From: Vitellaria paradoxa
Lineage: Eukaryota > Streptophyta > Magnoliopsida > Ericales > Sapotaceae
Length of the DNA stretch: 64,000 nucleotides
Direction: 5' to 3'
Assembly (NCBI GenBank): GCA_019916065.1
Contig: CM034241.1
Coordinates: 16,111,228-16,175,227 of the forward strand
The translations under genes and the position numbers were made by a program. Numbering within the stretch: the first letter of the stretch is position 1; every line of letters starts with the position of its first letter. The notes beneath the pieces are model-generated. The model did not search any database and was not told the DNA's origin. It worked only from the letters and a program-made list of their open reading frames with translations. Below, piece by piece: positions 43,311 through 55,460 of the stretch.

Positions 43311-44090
43311 AATAGAAACTTAGAATTGCTTTACTTTATTCATTTGCATGCATTAGTGAAACTTAAACCCATTCAAGAATCGTGTACGCCACCTTTTTAG
43401 TCATCCTTTGGCAACAGATTAGGTCTTCGACTAGATTTGTCATTGTTGTGATGAACTCGCGGGCTTTGACATACACAATTCTTAAATTGTCCAGTTCGAA
43501 CAGTTTAGCAATGCAACTATCCATCTTATCCTCAATAACTCATATAATGTCTGATCTTAGATGGAGTTTTGATTGACATCTCATTGTTCTCTGGGTACAT
43601 ACACAGAATACGATCGATCTCATTTCTGCATTACGTACTTAGAGAATTACACAAACATGCTATCAAAATTTTGTCTGACCTTAGGACAAAAGCATTAAGT
43701 TGTTGAGTGTAAGATAGATTGTGCATTCTCGAATGAGGCCAACCACCCTATAATGAAAAGGAGAAGTTTAACACTAGGTGAATTGCATAATGTATGATCT
43801 CTTAGGCTAATTGTGCCTCTTCATTTTGGGATTCCACAGAAATACTTAGCAAGATAGACAAAAGTTGAATTGATTTGTCAAATAAGATGTCTACGGATTA
43901 TATTGAGGGGATCAACTAGTTCATCTCCTTCACCAACTATTTTGCTAGCAAGTACACTAGTTGTTCATAAGGAAATGTGTGAACCAATATTACTAAAAAC
44001 GAGAGCCCATCTAGGAGCATTTGATTCAAACAGGTTCCTAAAGTAGTACAAGTGTTGGACTCTCCACGAGAAAGAGTATGTTTCCTCTCG
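43311..44090. other. Unassigned stretch upstream of the CACTA transposase remnant
   Basis: I see no recognisable gene. Frames 43382-43576 (+) and 43965-44174 (-) carry no motif. By position it may be the decayed 5' part of the CACTA element. Confidence 0.4.
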
Positions 44091-45095
44091 CCAGGAGGAG
44101 ACAATTGAGATGGAGACTGAGGCTAGAAAGACTGACCCAATGCTCATGATACTAGCAGATATCGCATATGGCATGGCCCCAGAAAACCCAAGCTGTGAGA
44201 CAAAAGGAGAGGGTAGGAGCCATCCTCACTTGGGTGCAAACAAAAAGGCCTTGAGATATTTTGAAATCCTTGAAAATGTGCAGGCATAATTGTATCCTGG
44301 ATGCAAGAATTTTAGTAAATTGTCATTTATCATCAAGCTGTTGCATTTGAAGGCGTTGAATTAATGTTCGGACATGCCTTTTGACATGCGATTTTAGTTG
44401 TTACACAGAGTTCTGCCCTCGAGTGCAAAGCTTGTTGATAGCTCACAAGCTAACTGAAAATCTCAACTTCACATACGAGACTCTATATGCATGTCCGAAT
44501 AGTTGTAAGTTGTTTCAAAATAAGAATGCCCAGTTTGATACGTGCATTGTGTGCAAGACGTCAAGGTAGAAGGACATTAGGGGTGGGCAAAATCATCCAA
44601 ATAATTCGAGTGTTGTAAACCATACTGAGCTTATAACTGCAAAGCAAGTACAGTACTTTCCACTTAAGCCATGGCTGAAGAGACTTTTCATATCCTCTAA
44701 AATTTCTAAACTGATGAGATGGCATACTGAGAACATCAAGGAGGACGAGAAGTTATCCCATCCTGCAGACTCCTCGACATGGAAGGATTTCAATTAGAGG
44801 CACCCAAAATTTGTTATTAATAGCCGCAATGTAAGGCTTGGCCTGGCTACAAATGGTTTCAATCCATTTAGGTCCATGACCGAGACAACTCATAGTACTT
44901 GGCCAGTGGTGTTGGTTCCATATAATCTTCTACCCTGGTTGTGTATAAAACAACTTTTCCTAATCCTATCGACACTGATTGACAAACTGAGAGGACCCGA
45001 GGGATACGATTGATGTGTATATGGAACCTTTGATTGAAGAGCTTAATGAATTATAGGTCAAGAGTGCGATGACATTTGACTGTGCAGGGAATGAA
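44090..45095 (+). pseudogene. CACTA (En/Spm) TNP2-type transposase remnant
   Basis: TNP2 transposases cut and paste CACTA elements. In broken plus-strand frames I read YPGCKNFSKLSFIIKLLHLK (about 44293-44350), then YETLYACPNSCKLF with CIVCKTSR (44470-44569). Next come VQYFPLKPWLKRLFISSK, MRWHTENIKED, HPADSSTWKDF, HPKFVINSRNVRLGLATNGF, WPVVLVPYNLLPWLC, and finally IDVYMEPLIEELNEL (about 45010-45055). The order matches the Transposase_21 core. At least four stops or shifts interrupt it, and the catalytic C-terminal part is missing. The frame 44381-44569 alone is not a gene. Confidence 0.85.
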
Positions 45096-45134
45096 ATAGT
45101 TACACTTTGGTAGAATTATTGTGGACAATCAATA

Positions 45135-45640
45135 AGCAGGGCTTTAGCTGGTTTATACTTTTTTTCCTTGAGCAAGACTATAGCAAGTCCATATTTCTTG
45201 CTCGAGCAAGGCTCCAGCTAATCTATATTTCCTTCTAGAGCAAGATTCCAGCAAGTTCATATTTCTTCGCTGAGCAGGGCTCCAGCTAGTGTATATTTCT
45301 TCCCTAAGTAGGGCTCTAGCTAGTGTACATTTCTTCCCCAAGTAAGGCTCTAGCTAGTGTATATTTTTTTCCCAAGTAGGACTCTAGCAAGTCCATATTT
45401 TTTCCCCATTGGGGGCTCTAGCTAGTCTATATTTTTTTCTGAGTAGGGATCTAGCTAGTCTATGTTTCTTTCCTGAGCAGGATTCCAGCAAGTTTGTATT
45501 TCTTTCTCAAGTAGCATTCTAGCTAGTTTATATTTCTTCCCTAAGCAGGGCTCCAGCCAGTCCAAAATTCTTCCCCAAGCAATATTCCAACAAGTCAATT
45601 TCATCCCCAAGTAAGATTCTAGTTAGTTCATATCTCATCC
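45135..45640 (+). repeat. 34-bp minisatellite, about 15 copies
   Basis: The unit is close to AGCAGGGCTCCAGCTAGT plus GTATATTTCTTCCCTA. Copies keep the 34-bp register and vary mainly at AGCAAG/AGCAGG and CTAGT/CAAGT. It starts about 40 bp after the last transposase word, so it probably lies inside the same CACTA element. The minus-strand frame 45153-45341 is a translation of the repeat. Confidence 0.9.
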
Positions 45641-45649
45641 CAGAGCTAG

Positions 45650-46070
45650 ATTTCATCAATTTCTCTCAAGTATCCTGAGTTCCTCTCATTTATTCTGAAC
45701 TTGATCAAAGTTTCTCAACTATCCTGAGGTGAATTTCATCAAAGTTCATCACTTATCCAAATAGGATTTCATTATATCCTAGGTTAAATTTCATTAAAGT
45801 TTGCCACATATCTCGAGCCAGATTGAAATTTCTCAACTATTCTCAGGTGAATTTCATCAAAGTTAATCAATTATCCTAGCTGGATTTTATCATATCTCGA
45901 GCTAAATTTTATTAAAATTTTCCATTTATCCTGAGTTGGATCAAAGTTTCTCAATGTTATCCCCAACCAAAGGGTATTCCCAAGTGAAGCCTATTCTTGA
46001 GCAAAGGCTATCCCTGACCAAAGATTATTCCCAAGCAAAACCTTAGTATCAAATTCAGTATCAATTTTAT
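45650..46070. repeat. Degenerate repeats of ~116 bp after the minisatellite
   Basis: The phrase TTTCTCAACTATCCTGAGGTG with ATTTCATCAAAGTT recurs near 45710 and, diverged, near 45829, with partial copies before and after. Words such as TATCCTGAG and ATATCTCGAGC are scattered through it. No gene. Confidence 0.6.
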
Positions 46071-46589
46071 CACCTATTCACCTATCACTATAAGCATTTA
46101 TCGATAGCACTTCAGTTATTAGTGTTTAGACACTTATCTATTTTCAAGAAATATCATAATCAATATATCCGAGTTAGTTTGTAATTATGACTATTTCAAA
46201 TCATGTAGATCTCAAAAAGAATAAATTAATTGGGAAACAAAAAATATCATTCAAATCAGACACCCAAGCAAAGTAATGACCATTTTGAGTTTTTATAGTA
46301 TAATGCTCATCTTAACTTTGTTTGCACTTTTCTTCTGCCTTTACTAGTACTATTGAGGATATTTAAAATTTAATGATCTCAATAGTAGACAATAGCCAAC
46401 TATGATCAATCATGAGAGCCTGCATTCATCACTAATGAGGTGAGCACTTGCTAGGTAGTGCAAGGACATTACTCCTAAGGTTACCAACCAAATCAAACTT
46501 GGTTGGATCAATACATGTACAACTACAACTCATCAATATGAGACAAATTTCCAGCAAAAGATTGTCAAACTGTTGTTGTGTTGTGACTT

Positions 46590-46860
46590 GTCTCTCGATC
46601 AAATCATATTTGATTAAGCTCACAAAGTGTTGTTCTCACTTTCATCTCTTCAATGACAAGTTAAACTATCTTTCGGGTTCAACTTATTTAAGTTGGCTAG
46701 CCTAATTGCTAAGATCAATCCCCAATTAGATCAAACTTGGTCAGGCTCACTCACATTTCTTCGATGGTGAGTCAAACTGCCCTTCAAATCAAACTTTCCA
46801 AAGTTGACTAATCTAATTGCCAAGTTCATTTCCCGATTAGCTCATGCTTATCACTCGATG
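46590..46860. repeat. ~125-bp direct repeat, two copies
   Basis: Both copies hold GATTA/GATCA-AGCTCAC, CACTTTCATCTCTTC/CACATTTCTTCGATG, CTAATTGC and CCCGATTAG/CCCCAATTAG in the same order. The frames at 46432-46705 come from this repeat and are not genes. Confidence 0.55.
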
Positions 46861-47491
46861 CGCGAGCTCTTTCACACAATTTTTGGTTGAAGCATTAAAG
46901 CATTCTCAACACAATTATCTTAGTAATTACCATTTCCCTGTAATTTATTTATGTGATTAAAAAGTCTACAACTATTTGATATTTGCTCGCGCAGACAAAT
47001 TAATATGAGGGGTACAGTTTAAAAATTCTACTCTGTTAGGGTAATAAATTATTCCAACCAAAGCAGGGGTATATGTGTGGATGAAAAATGACATGTTGCC
47101 CCACCATAAAATGATAATCCAGATCAAAAATTATATTCTAGTTAAATTAAGACTAAATAATTTGATAGTTACATGATATAATTACTTGATTCACTGTATT
47201 TAAGTGTATCAATAGACAGGATCAGAAAAATATATACAAAAAGGTCACCACAAGGTCATTTCTTCACAACCCTAATACTTACATCATTACTAGTATTTCA
47301 TACTAGTCAAATCAAGATAATGCATGTCAAACATTACGCATCTATAAATACTAGAGACATGCAAAGTAGTAGTCTCTCTCTATATATATATATATGTATA
47401 TGTATATATAATTATCGTTATTATGACCTACTTCCTAACCTAAGTATTGAAATGTCCTTGATTGGGGACCACCTCCAATTGCTTTATAATT
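46861..47491. other. Intergenic region with a TA tract
   Basis: I see no gene. A CTCTCTCTATATATATATATATG tract lies near 47371-47410. It is downstream of the minus-strand gene that follows. Confidence 0.5.
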
Positions 47492-48094
47492 TTACCATTT
47501 TCTTACATGTAGATCCGCACTGAGATAGGGGACAAATGAGAAAAATGGGGCAAATGGTGTTAAAATTTCCCCGGACAAGATTCCATCCTTCAAACCTTTC
47601 CAAGACTTTAACAAGCGAAAATGGGAAGTATTTAAGGTAAAAGAGGAGGTTGAAGAAGTTGAATTACTGACAAATGACACTAGAAATTCCATACCAGACT
47701 TGGAAGACTCGAAGCTTTGAGATTTATTCTTCCAATAACTTGTTATCTTCTTATAATTGCTTTTCTTCCAAAACCAGACCTTTGTTGAGTGCTTGGGCTG
47801 ATCGATAACACGTGGTCGTGGTAGACCCTGGCTCTGCACAGCTGGTGGTGGACTTGGCAGTGGAATAATGGTGGCTTCGGAGGAGGTATTTGTAGGATTT
47901 AATTTGCACTTTCCAGGCTCAATTTCCAATTCATAGGGAACTCCTTCGGCACTCCTGTGATAATAATACATTCGACAAGATTGTCCTGCTGATGAATTTC
48001 TTGCAACATTTTTCCTGATAAAATGTCCTTCGCCATCATTCGTTCTGCTGCCTTCTTCATTCTGCTTGGCAATTCGAAGAAAGAAAATAAACAT
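47492..48094 (-). CDS. Plant protein of unknown function, DUF688-like (paralogue 1)
   Basis: A 200-residue minus-strand frame with the motif SSAGQSCRMYYYHRSAEGVP (34-53), an acidic/Gly stretch, and a Pro-rich segment IPLPSPPPAV (77-86). Then come LPRPRV and a basic, aromatic VWFWKKSNYKK (106-116) and a Ser-rich region. I associate this block with the DUF688 family; its function is unknown to me, and neither a signal peptide nor a catalytic motif is obvious. The first 11 residues (MFIFFLRIAKQ) are hydrophobic and end at an AG, so they may instead be intron, with the true first exon upstream. Residues 36-61 align with the paralogue at 53263-53580, 5.2 kb away on the same strand. No stop interrupts it, which favours a real gene, but expression is unproven. 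Confidence 0.6.
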   Translation of the reverse strand: MFIFFLRIAKQNEEGSRTNDGEGHFIRKNVARNSSAGQSCRMYYYHRSAEGVPYELEIEPGKCKLNPTNTSSEATIIPLPSPPPAVQSQGLPRPRVIDQPKHSTKVWFWKKSNYKKITSYWKNKSQSFESSKSGMEFLVSFVSNSTSSTSSFTLNTSHFRLLKSWKGLKDGILSGEILTPFAPFFSFVPYLSADLHVRKW

Positions 48095-49759
48095 CTCAGT
48101 TAGGTTTGGTGAATTGCACAGTAATTATTAATATTTACCGGATGTTTAATTTTTGTTAGTTGAATATACACAAAGATCAAATCTATGAAATAATTAGGAA
48201 TTCAACGTACTTAAAAGTATAAAAACATAATTTTATATAGATGACATAAAAAGTGTAAAAATTTATGTATTTAAAATTTTAGCTATTATGTATGTTAAAA
48301 TTGAATTTTTAATTTAAATTTTTAATGAAATATTTTTAAATAAAATTAAAGTCTAAATATCATTTTTAAAATAAAAAGTCTTAGTTGACTTTGTCTAATA
48401 GAATTCATACAGTATTTAATAAATGTATAAAATTTTAGTATTTATTTATTATAAATAGTATCACATTTTTAAAATTATTAATTTAAATACTTTCATAAAA
48501 AATATTCAAAAAATATAAGAGGGGTGAAAGAGCTTGTTTTCATTTGAAATGACAAAAAAAAAAAAAAAAAAACAGCCAAATTGCAAAGGAAAAAAAAAAA
48601 AAAGTAATCTTGGCCATGAACAAATTCAACGGTTGAAAATATTCGAAATTCAAATTCTTAAACTTCACAATTATATATATAATCAACGTGACCAATTTAA
48701 ATATATTAAAATTTAGAAAAAAAAAATTACTCTGAAGTTTTATTATTATTTAGGCATTTTGCTATGTTTTAAATTTAAAAAATACTGACAGTTGTTATTC
48801 CCAAACCTAGTTGTCATTTAGGCATTTTTCTTTGTGTTTTTTAATTTAATTATTAATATATTTGAATTATGTAAAATTCAGAACTACACTAAATATGGGT
48901 CCGTATGTGTTAGCTTTACATCTATTAATACTACATGTCATAACTTTACATCTATTAATATTACATGCCACAAGTTTAGTGGTTTTGTATACTAAAGAAA
49001 AAGTGAAATTATAATCATTTAGTGATGTGGAAAAAAAAAAGTAAAAATATAGTTAATGAAGGAAAATAATATTACCTAGGATTGGAACGAAAGGGATGAG
49101 GAGAGAGAAAAATCAATCTTTAAGTTTAAATTTAATCTGGACAATTGAACAAATACCACGGCTAAAAATATCAATCCTAAATTTAAATTTTTAAGTTTTC
49201 TTATTTTATAGTAATCTCTGTCATAGAACAAATTCAACGATTAAAAATATTTAAATTTTAAATTCTCAAACTTCCTTATTATATAAATTACTAAGTAAAT
49301 TATACATTTTTGCACTATTGTCCTTTGCAATAGAACTTTTTGATCTTTCTATTCAATTGTGACAATAAATTCATGTCAACTGATTTTTTGTCAATCATCA
49401 TATAAATATGACGAATGCATCCATCATATGTGATGAGACACTAGCATTTTTTTCATTAATAAATTGTGGGGAATTAGGACATTAAAAATTAAAAATATGT
49501 ATAAGGGATTGATAGTTATAATTCAAAATGGTAATGAAATTCTATTAAAAATGTATCATAAAATCCTGTCATAACAATGTGATATATTTATGAACTTATA
49601 ATTTTAAAAATATAAATTTATAAAGATATTTTTTTATTACATTTATGTCATCATCGCACTATTTGGCATAAATTTTTAGTAAATTCTTGTGGCATAATGG
49701 TGTTTCAATTCTCATTTAAATAAAGGGGCAAAAGTGAGGTTGTGTAATAATATAAAGTG
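48095..49759. other. AT-rich intergenic region
   Basis: I see no gene. Small dispersed repeats occur: ACAAATTCAACGGTTGAAAA (48618) returns, diverged, near 49218, and CTTTACATCTATTAATA is repeated at 48913 and 48945. The frame 48534-48716 is a poly(A)-derived artefact. Confidence 0.5.
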
Positions 49760-52700
49760 TAATTTACTCACCAACTTTCGAATTAAAAATATTTCTAGTA
49801 ACGTCTACTGAATTCAATATAAGTCAACTATTGATAATCTTGCTACAAAATTATAGTTGGTGCTAGCTTTAGATTCTAACTGATGCATGTACAGATCACC
49901 ACATTTCAAATGTTTCCATGCATGCAAATAGCAAGTGCGGAAAATGATGATCAATGACTTTTGAGCTACGTGCGGATTTAGGACTTTTAATTAATGGAGG
50001 TAAAAGTATTTCAAGATGAATAGAAGTAAAAATAAAAATATAATAGTGGTAACATTTTAATAATGATAGAAAAATTATAATTTATAATAAAATTAATAAA
50101 ATTTTGGTATAATTTTTTAAATAAATAAGGGCAATTACTTTCTCTAGGCCTTTGATAAGTCTGCCCATGATCATAATATTTTTGGCTCCTGATATTTTTA
50201 TTTTACTAATTTTTTCAAATTCCTCCAACATGCAAAAGAAGAATAAGTTTTATAAATGTAGATGATATGTTGTAGTTTATATGAAAGGAGAACAATATTT
50301 AGTCTCTCGATTTGAACCCATGTCATAATTTGAAGTTCTTTAAATGTCTTTTAATTTATAACTACGAAGTTTTTATAAAGAAACATTTTACTGTCTCCTG
50401 AATTTTATTTAAATTTTATTTTACAATCGTTTAAATTATATATATAACAATTAAGGTCATAAATCTCTCATTAGTTTCTTATTTTTTAAACATTTCATTA
50501 GTTGTGACTTTCTCTCAGTGACTTTTGTGTTGACTCTGTATTACTATTGTTAGCTGTTCAGCTCCAATAAATATTAAGAGTAATTAAAAAGTCACTTAAG
50601 GTGAACATTAAGCACATTATAACAATCAAAAAACTTCAAACCCTTGCCTATTACAAACTAATATAGATAAATAAATAGATAAAATAAAATCTTGAAAAAA
50701 AATTCAGATGAAATTCAAAGACTTAGTAAAACTTACTTTATATATATATATATATATATAAAAGCAAATGTTCTTAAAATCACAATAATTTATAAGATCA
50801 GACAGGGACGGAACCAGAATTTTTGCTGAGGGGGCACCGGGCACCAAGGGAGGCACCGAGCACCCAAAAAAAAATAACAATTGACTTACTTATTTTTCAA
50901 TTAAGAGTAGGAGAAAAATGAAGTTATTTTTAGAGAGAAAACAAATTATTCTTGAGTATTAACTAGTGAATATACTTCTCACAGTTAATGGTTCAAGCAC
51001 CTGAAGTTTATTAGAGATATCCCTCGCTACAAAAAATATAATTATTATTAAATTTTATTATCTATAAAATTTATTTTGTCATATGCTAAATTTGCTGATA
51101 ATATAAACAAAAATATGCAATAATGTATTAAAATGATACACTTTATTTCATAAAAAATACCAAGTTTGATTCTTTTAAACTTCTTATATGTTAAAAAATT
51201 TTGAGTTAACTTTAAATTTTTAATAAAATCAAAAATATCTTAATTTTTAATTAATTTATTTTTTAAATAAAATTAAAATAACAAAGAGGACATTTTAGTA
51301 ATTTTATCTTAAAAATTGAGGGAGTCACTTGCCCCCCTTGCCCCCATGTAGCTCCGCCCATGGGATCAGAAGAGAATGAAGAGGGGGGCAAAGAAGGAAA
51401 ATAAATACATTTAAAGATGAAAATAAATAAGAAAGCAGAAGAAGAACTGTAGAAGAAAATTAAAAATTGTAAAGATTGAGAAGGAATAGGTGATGGATAA
51501 GGAGAGAAAAACATACATGCCTCTAATTTTGGTAATTTATAGAAGTAGAATAGAATATTGGTAATTTATAGAAGTAGAATAGAATAGAAAATATATATAT
51601 AAGCACGCCCGGACTTAAAATATTTGCTAAGTGTGTGACTTAAGCGGTGACGAATCATGATTTGACATTTAGTACGAGATTAAAAAATTAAATATAAGTA
51701 GCAGTTGGGACCTTGAAAACAAATAAGGAGGGCCGGAAAGAGTCGATATTTCAGTATTTCTAGCAACATATACTGAATTCAACATAAGTCAACTATTGGT
51801 AATCTTGGTACAAAATTATAGTTGGTGCTAGCTGTAAATTCTAATTGATGCATATACAGATCACCACATTTCAAATGTTTGCATGCATGCAAAGAGCCAG
51901 TACAGAAAATGGGGACAATGATTTTTAAGCTACGTGCTGACCTAGGACTTGTAATTAATTAAGGTAAATTTTATTTTTAAAATAAATAAAAACAAAAATA
52001 AAAATACAATCAGAGTAAAACTTTAATAATGAAAAAAAAAGTATAATTTATAAGAAAAATAATAAAATTAATAAAAATTTTGGCGTAATTTTTTTAAATT
52101 AGTAAGGTAATTGCTCCCTCTATGCCTTTGATAGGTCTGCCCATAATCATAATGCTTTCGGATTTTGATACTGTGATCTTACTAATTTTTCAAATTCTCC
52201 AACATGCAAAAGAAGAAATTAAGTTTGATAAATGTAAATGATAATTTGTAATCTATATGAAAGGAGAACAGTATTTGGTCTATCGATTTGAACCCACGTC
52301 ATAATTTGAAGTTCTTTAAATATGTCTTTTAATTTATAACTACAAAGTTTTTACAACGATTAATTTTACTTTGCCTCTTAAAATTTATTTGAAATTTTAT
52401 TTTATAATTATTTAAATTATATAACAATTAAGGTCATAAATCGCTTATTAGTTTTTTTTCTTTTTTTTTAACCTTTTGTTGGTTGCAATTTTCTTTTAGT
52501 GACTTTTGTGTTGACTCTGTATTTCTACTATTTACTGTTCAACTACAATAAATTTTAGGAGTAGAAAAGACATTAAAGGTGAACATTACAGCTAACAAGA
52601 ATTTCAAACCTTTACTTGTTACAAATTAATACAAATAAATAAATAAATAACAAAATCTTGAAGTAAAATTTCAGATAAAATTCAAAGGCTTAGTAAAATT

Positions 52701-53165
52701 TTTTAAAGGCTCAGTAAAATTTATTTTTCTTTGTTCTCATAAAAAGAGATGTTCTTAAAATTACAATAATTTGTTTTTATAAAAAGAGATGTTCCTAAAA
52801 TCACAATAATTTATAGGATAAAAAGAGAATGGAGAGGGAGTAAAGGAGGAAAAATATATTAAAGATGGAAAGAAATAACAAAGCGGAAGAAGTATGGTAG
52901 AAGAAAAAAATATTAACGATTGAGAAGAAATAGGTGATGGATAAGGAGCGGAAGACGTACATGCCTCCAATTTTGGTTACTTATAGGAAGAGAAGGAAAA
53001 AAATTGTATATATAAGCATGGTGGGACTTAAAATATTTAAGTGTGACATAATTAATAACGGATGATGATTTGACATTTTTAGACAAGATTAAAAAGTTAT
53101 ACACAATGAGGGCCTTGAAAGCAAATTGAAAACAAATAATAAGGAGGGCAGGAAAGAGTCGATCC
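49760..53165. repeat. Tandem segmental duplication, copies A (49760-51740) and B (51741-53165)
   Basis: Both copies contain, in order: TATTTCTAG..A near TACTGAATTCAA, CAAAATTATAGTTGGTGCTA, ACAGATCACCACATTTCAAA, CTTTTAATTTATAACTAC, GACTTTTGTGTTGACTCTGT, AGGTGATGGATAAGGAG and TAATTTTGGT-type words, ending AAGAGTCGAT. Copy A is longer because of the hAT insertion at 50803-51362. Neither copy has a convincing ORF; frames such as 51263-51514 and 52761-52970 are shadows. The pair lies between the two DUF688-like paralogues. Confidence 0.85.
50803..51362. mobile_element. hAT-like non-autonomous element in duplication copy A
   Basis: It starts CAGGGACGGAACCAG and ends GTAGCTCCGCCCATG, an imperfect terminal inverted repeat. 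AGATCAGA (50795-50802) and GGATCAGA (51363-51370) flank it, an 8-bp TSD with one mismatch. Copy B runs straight through this point near 52812-52820, an empty site. The 560 bp are AT-rich and encode nothing. Confidence 0.8.
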
Positions 53166-53166
53166 T

Positions 53167-53580
53167 TTACAAATTAAATGGAATATTTAAAAATTTTGTT
53201 AAACTTATACTAAAATATTTAATAAAGATATTAAAACTATACGCCATTAGAAGTAGGCCAACCTGTATTTTTTCTGTGAAGTTCCAAGGGCTGCAAATGA
53301 AAGGTCCCTCTATCGAGTCCTTTTGTAAGCTACTCTGCAGTGCTGGTGGAGGGTTAAGGGGTGGTGGAACGTCATCGTTTTGTGGTGGATCCCTGGGTAC
53401 CCCAGGCTGCGTTTCCCATTGGAAGGGAACCCCTTCAGCAGTATTGCGATAATAAATGTGTGATGACTGACCTACCGATGAACTCTCTCTTAGGAAAAGT
53501 CTATCAAAGTAAAACCCATCTCCTTCCATTACAGAAACTGGCTTTTGTGCATTATTCTGTTGGTCCTCCTCAATGCCCAT
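53167..53580 (-). CDS. Plant protein of unknown function, DUF688-like (paralogue 2, probably exon 1)
   Basis: The minus-strand frame starts at ATG 53580 in good context (GAAATGGGC). It reads MGIEEDQQNN, then SSVGQSSHIYYRNTAEGVPF (34-53), QWETQPGVP, and Pro-rich VPPPLNPPPAL (71-81). This block aligns with residues 36-86 of paralogue 1. After Gln106 the frame reads into a hydrophobic, AT-rich tail unlike the family, and at that point the minus strand reads CAG|GTTGG. I therefore think exon 1 is 53263-53580, with a 5' splice site at 53262, and that the last 31 residues are intron. I could not find a convincing second exon in the duplicated DNA downstream, so the gene may be truncated. TATA-like tracts lie at 53620-53650, just upstream of the start on the minus strand. 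Confidence 0.55.
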   Translation of the reverse strand: MGIEEDQQNNAQKPVSVMEGDGFYFDRLFLRESSSVGQSSHIYYRNTAEGVPFQWETQPGVPRDPPQNDDVPPPLNPPPALQSSLQKDSIEGPFICSPWNFTEKIQVGLLLMAYSFNIFIKYFSISLTKFLNIPFNL

Positions 53581-55374
53581 TTCTCCTTACGATCAACTTT
53601 AATTATGTGTGGTGAGGTGGGTAACCTAACTATATATATTAATATATATGTACGTATGTATGTATGTTTATAGGAGATTGTGGGTTGTTCAAAGTCTAAA
53701 CGATAAATTAAAATATTAACGTTAAGCGTTGACATTCTAACGCTGCAACTTATTATAGGGTTGGGGAAGTAATTTCCTAAACAAGTTTCTTAAATATTCT
53801 AAAACTTACTAATGCAAATTGTCTGAATTATTCTGATTCAAATTGGATTGTCCTAGAACATTTAAAAATGTGAGATTTGCTAAATTTTAATGTGGTCAAG
53901 ACTTTTTATTGTAACGTCTATTTTGATATTATAATATACTTATTCTACATATTAATTTTTAGACAAACGATCTTTGATCAGAATCAAAGGCCTACAAAAA
54001 GCGTGATTTCAACTTTTGCATTCAGAATTTCAATTTTTTTTTTATTTTTAGAAAATATTCTATACTCATAGTTAAATCTTTTCTATTATTAAAGTAAATA
54101 TAAAAAAAAAAGAAAGAATATTAGAATATTTAATTATTAAAATTAAAATTAAAATATATAAAATGAAAAACTATATTTGGTATCCAAGTGCTTCCCTATA
54201 CGAGGGAGCAATATAACTAGTTCTCAAAGTTGGAATATGATGGATGGCAATTTATTTCTCCATTGCCTCCCTAAAATAATGAGTCTTTTAGTGATTTATT
54301 TAATGATATATAAGCCTGACACTAAATTATTTTATAATAAAAATTATCTTATTACATCAGTACTAAATGATAATTGTAGTGATAAATAATATTTTATTAT
54401 TAATAATTAATTTTATCAATAATTTAAATATTTTTTAGATTAACTAGAGTGGTCATTCAACATACAAAGAATTTGTAACTTCAAATAATTAGCATCACTA
54501 TATACTTTCGATGTCTCATCCGATTTCGTGACAAAAATGTGTATCCTTAAATAAATTTTTGTTTTCAGTGGAGAAACAATTTATCAATAGTTAATATCCA
54601 TAATTGTTTAAAGTGTAGTATCATATGAAGGTCTAAAAATGTTAAAGGGAAAGAATAATGCTACAGTGATAAAGAGAATATACCAGAAAGAGTTATTAGA
54701 AATACATAATGTCTTGTGAGTTTATTACTTTAAATAAAAATATTGATAGAGATGCTATCTAAAGGATGATTGATTTATCAAAAAAACATTAAAAAATCTA
54801 ATTTTTATTAACTTTTTTTAACTTTCTTTAATCAATTTCGTTATGTATCACTTTCACATCAATTTTTTATTTTTTTTTTTTATTTTTTAACAAATCAAAT
54901 ATCATTTCAAAAATACCATTATCACGTTATTCTAGCATGCTGTTATCTCACAAAAGCATTATACTAAATAGAAAACACTCCACATAAGTATGATTGAAAT
55001 AAGATAAAATACTTTCACTATGTTTTCAAAGGCAAATAATTGGAGTATTCGTGAACATTATCCTTTGCTTGGACAACCAGCTAGGGGGCTAACTTTTTGA
55101 TTTATTACGTTAATGGTGTTGCTGTATATGTATACACACATATTTTTTGTTCTTTCAATTGCGTGACATGGTCTTTTACTATCTTTATTTGGGTGGCATT
55201 GTTTCTTTACTCATTCCCAAGCAAAGCAAAGCAAAGAAAATAAGGAAGAAATTAGCTTTGATGCCAAGGCAATTAGGTTTACGTAAGGCCATGTTAGGAG
55301 AGTCTTATTGTGCATGTGCAAATTACCAAACCCTGAAGACAGGGCTTTAGCTAGCCTTAATTCCTTTCTTTTTA

Positions 55375-55378
<4 letters not shown>
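53581..55378. other. AT-rich intergenic region
   Basis: I see no gene. The frames 53877-54071, 54177-54389 and 55147-55350 have no recognisable motif. Confidence 0.5.

Positions 55379-55457
<79 letters not shown>
55379..55457. repeat. (TC)n microsatellite, about 39 units
   Basis: An almost pure CT/TC run. The LSLSLS reading frame across 55308-55517 is produced by it. Confidence 0.97.

Positions 55458-55460
<3 letters not shown>

Noticed and set aside
45153..45341. Small Arg/Leu-rich minus-strand protein
   Set aside because: It is a repeat-unit translation of the 34-bp minisatellite.
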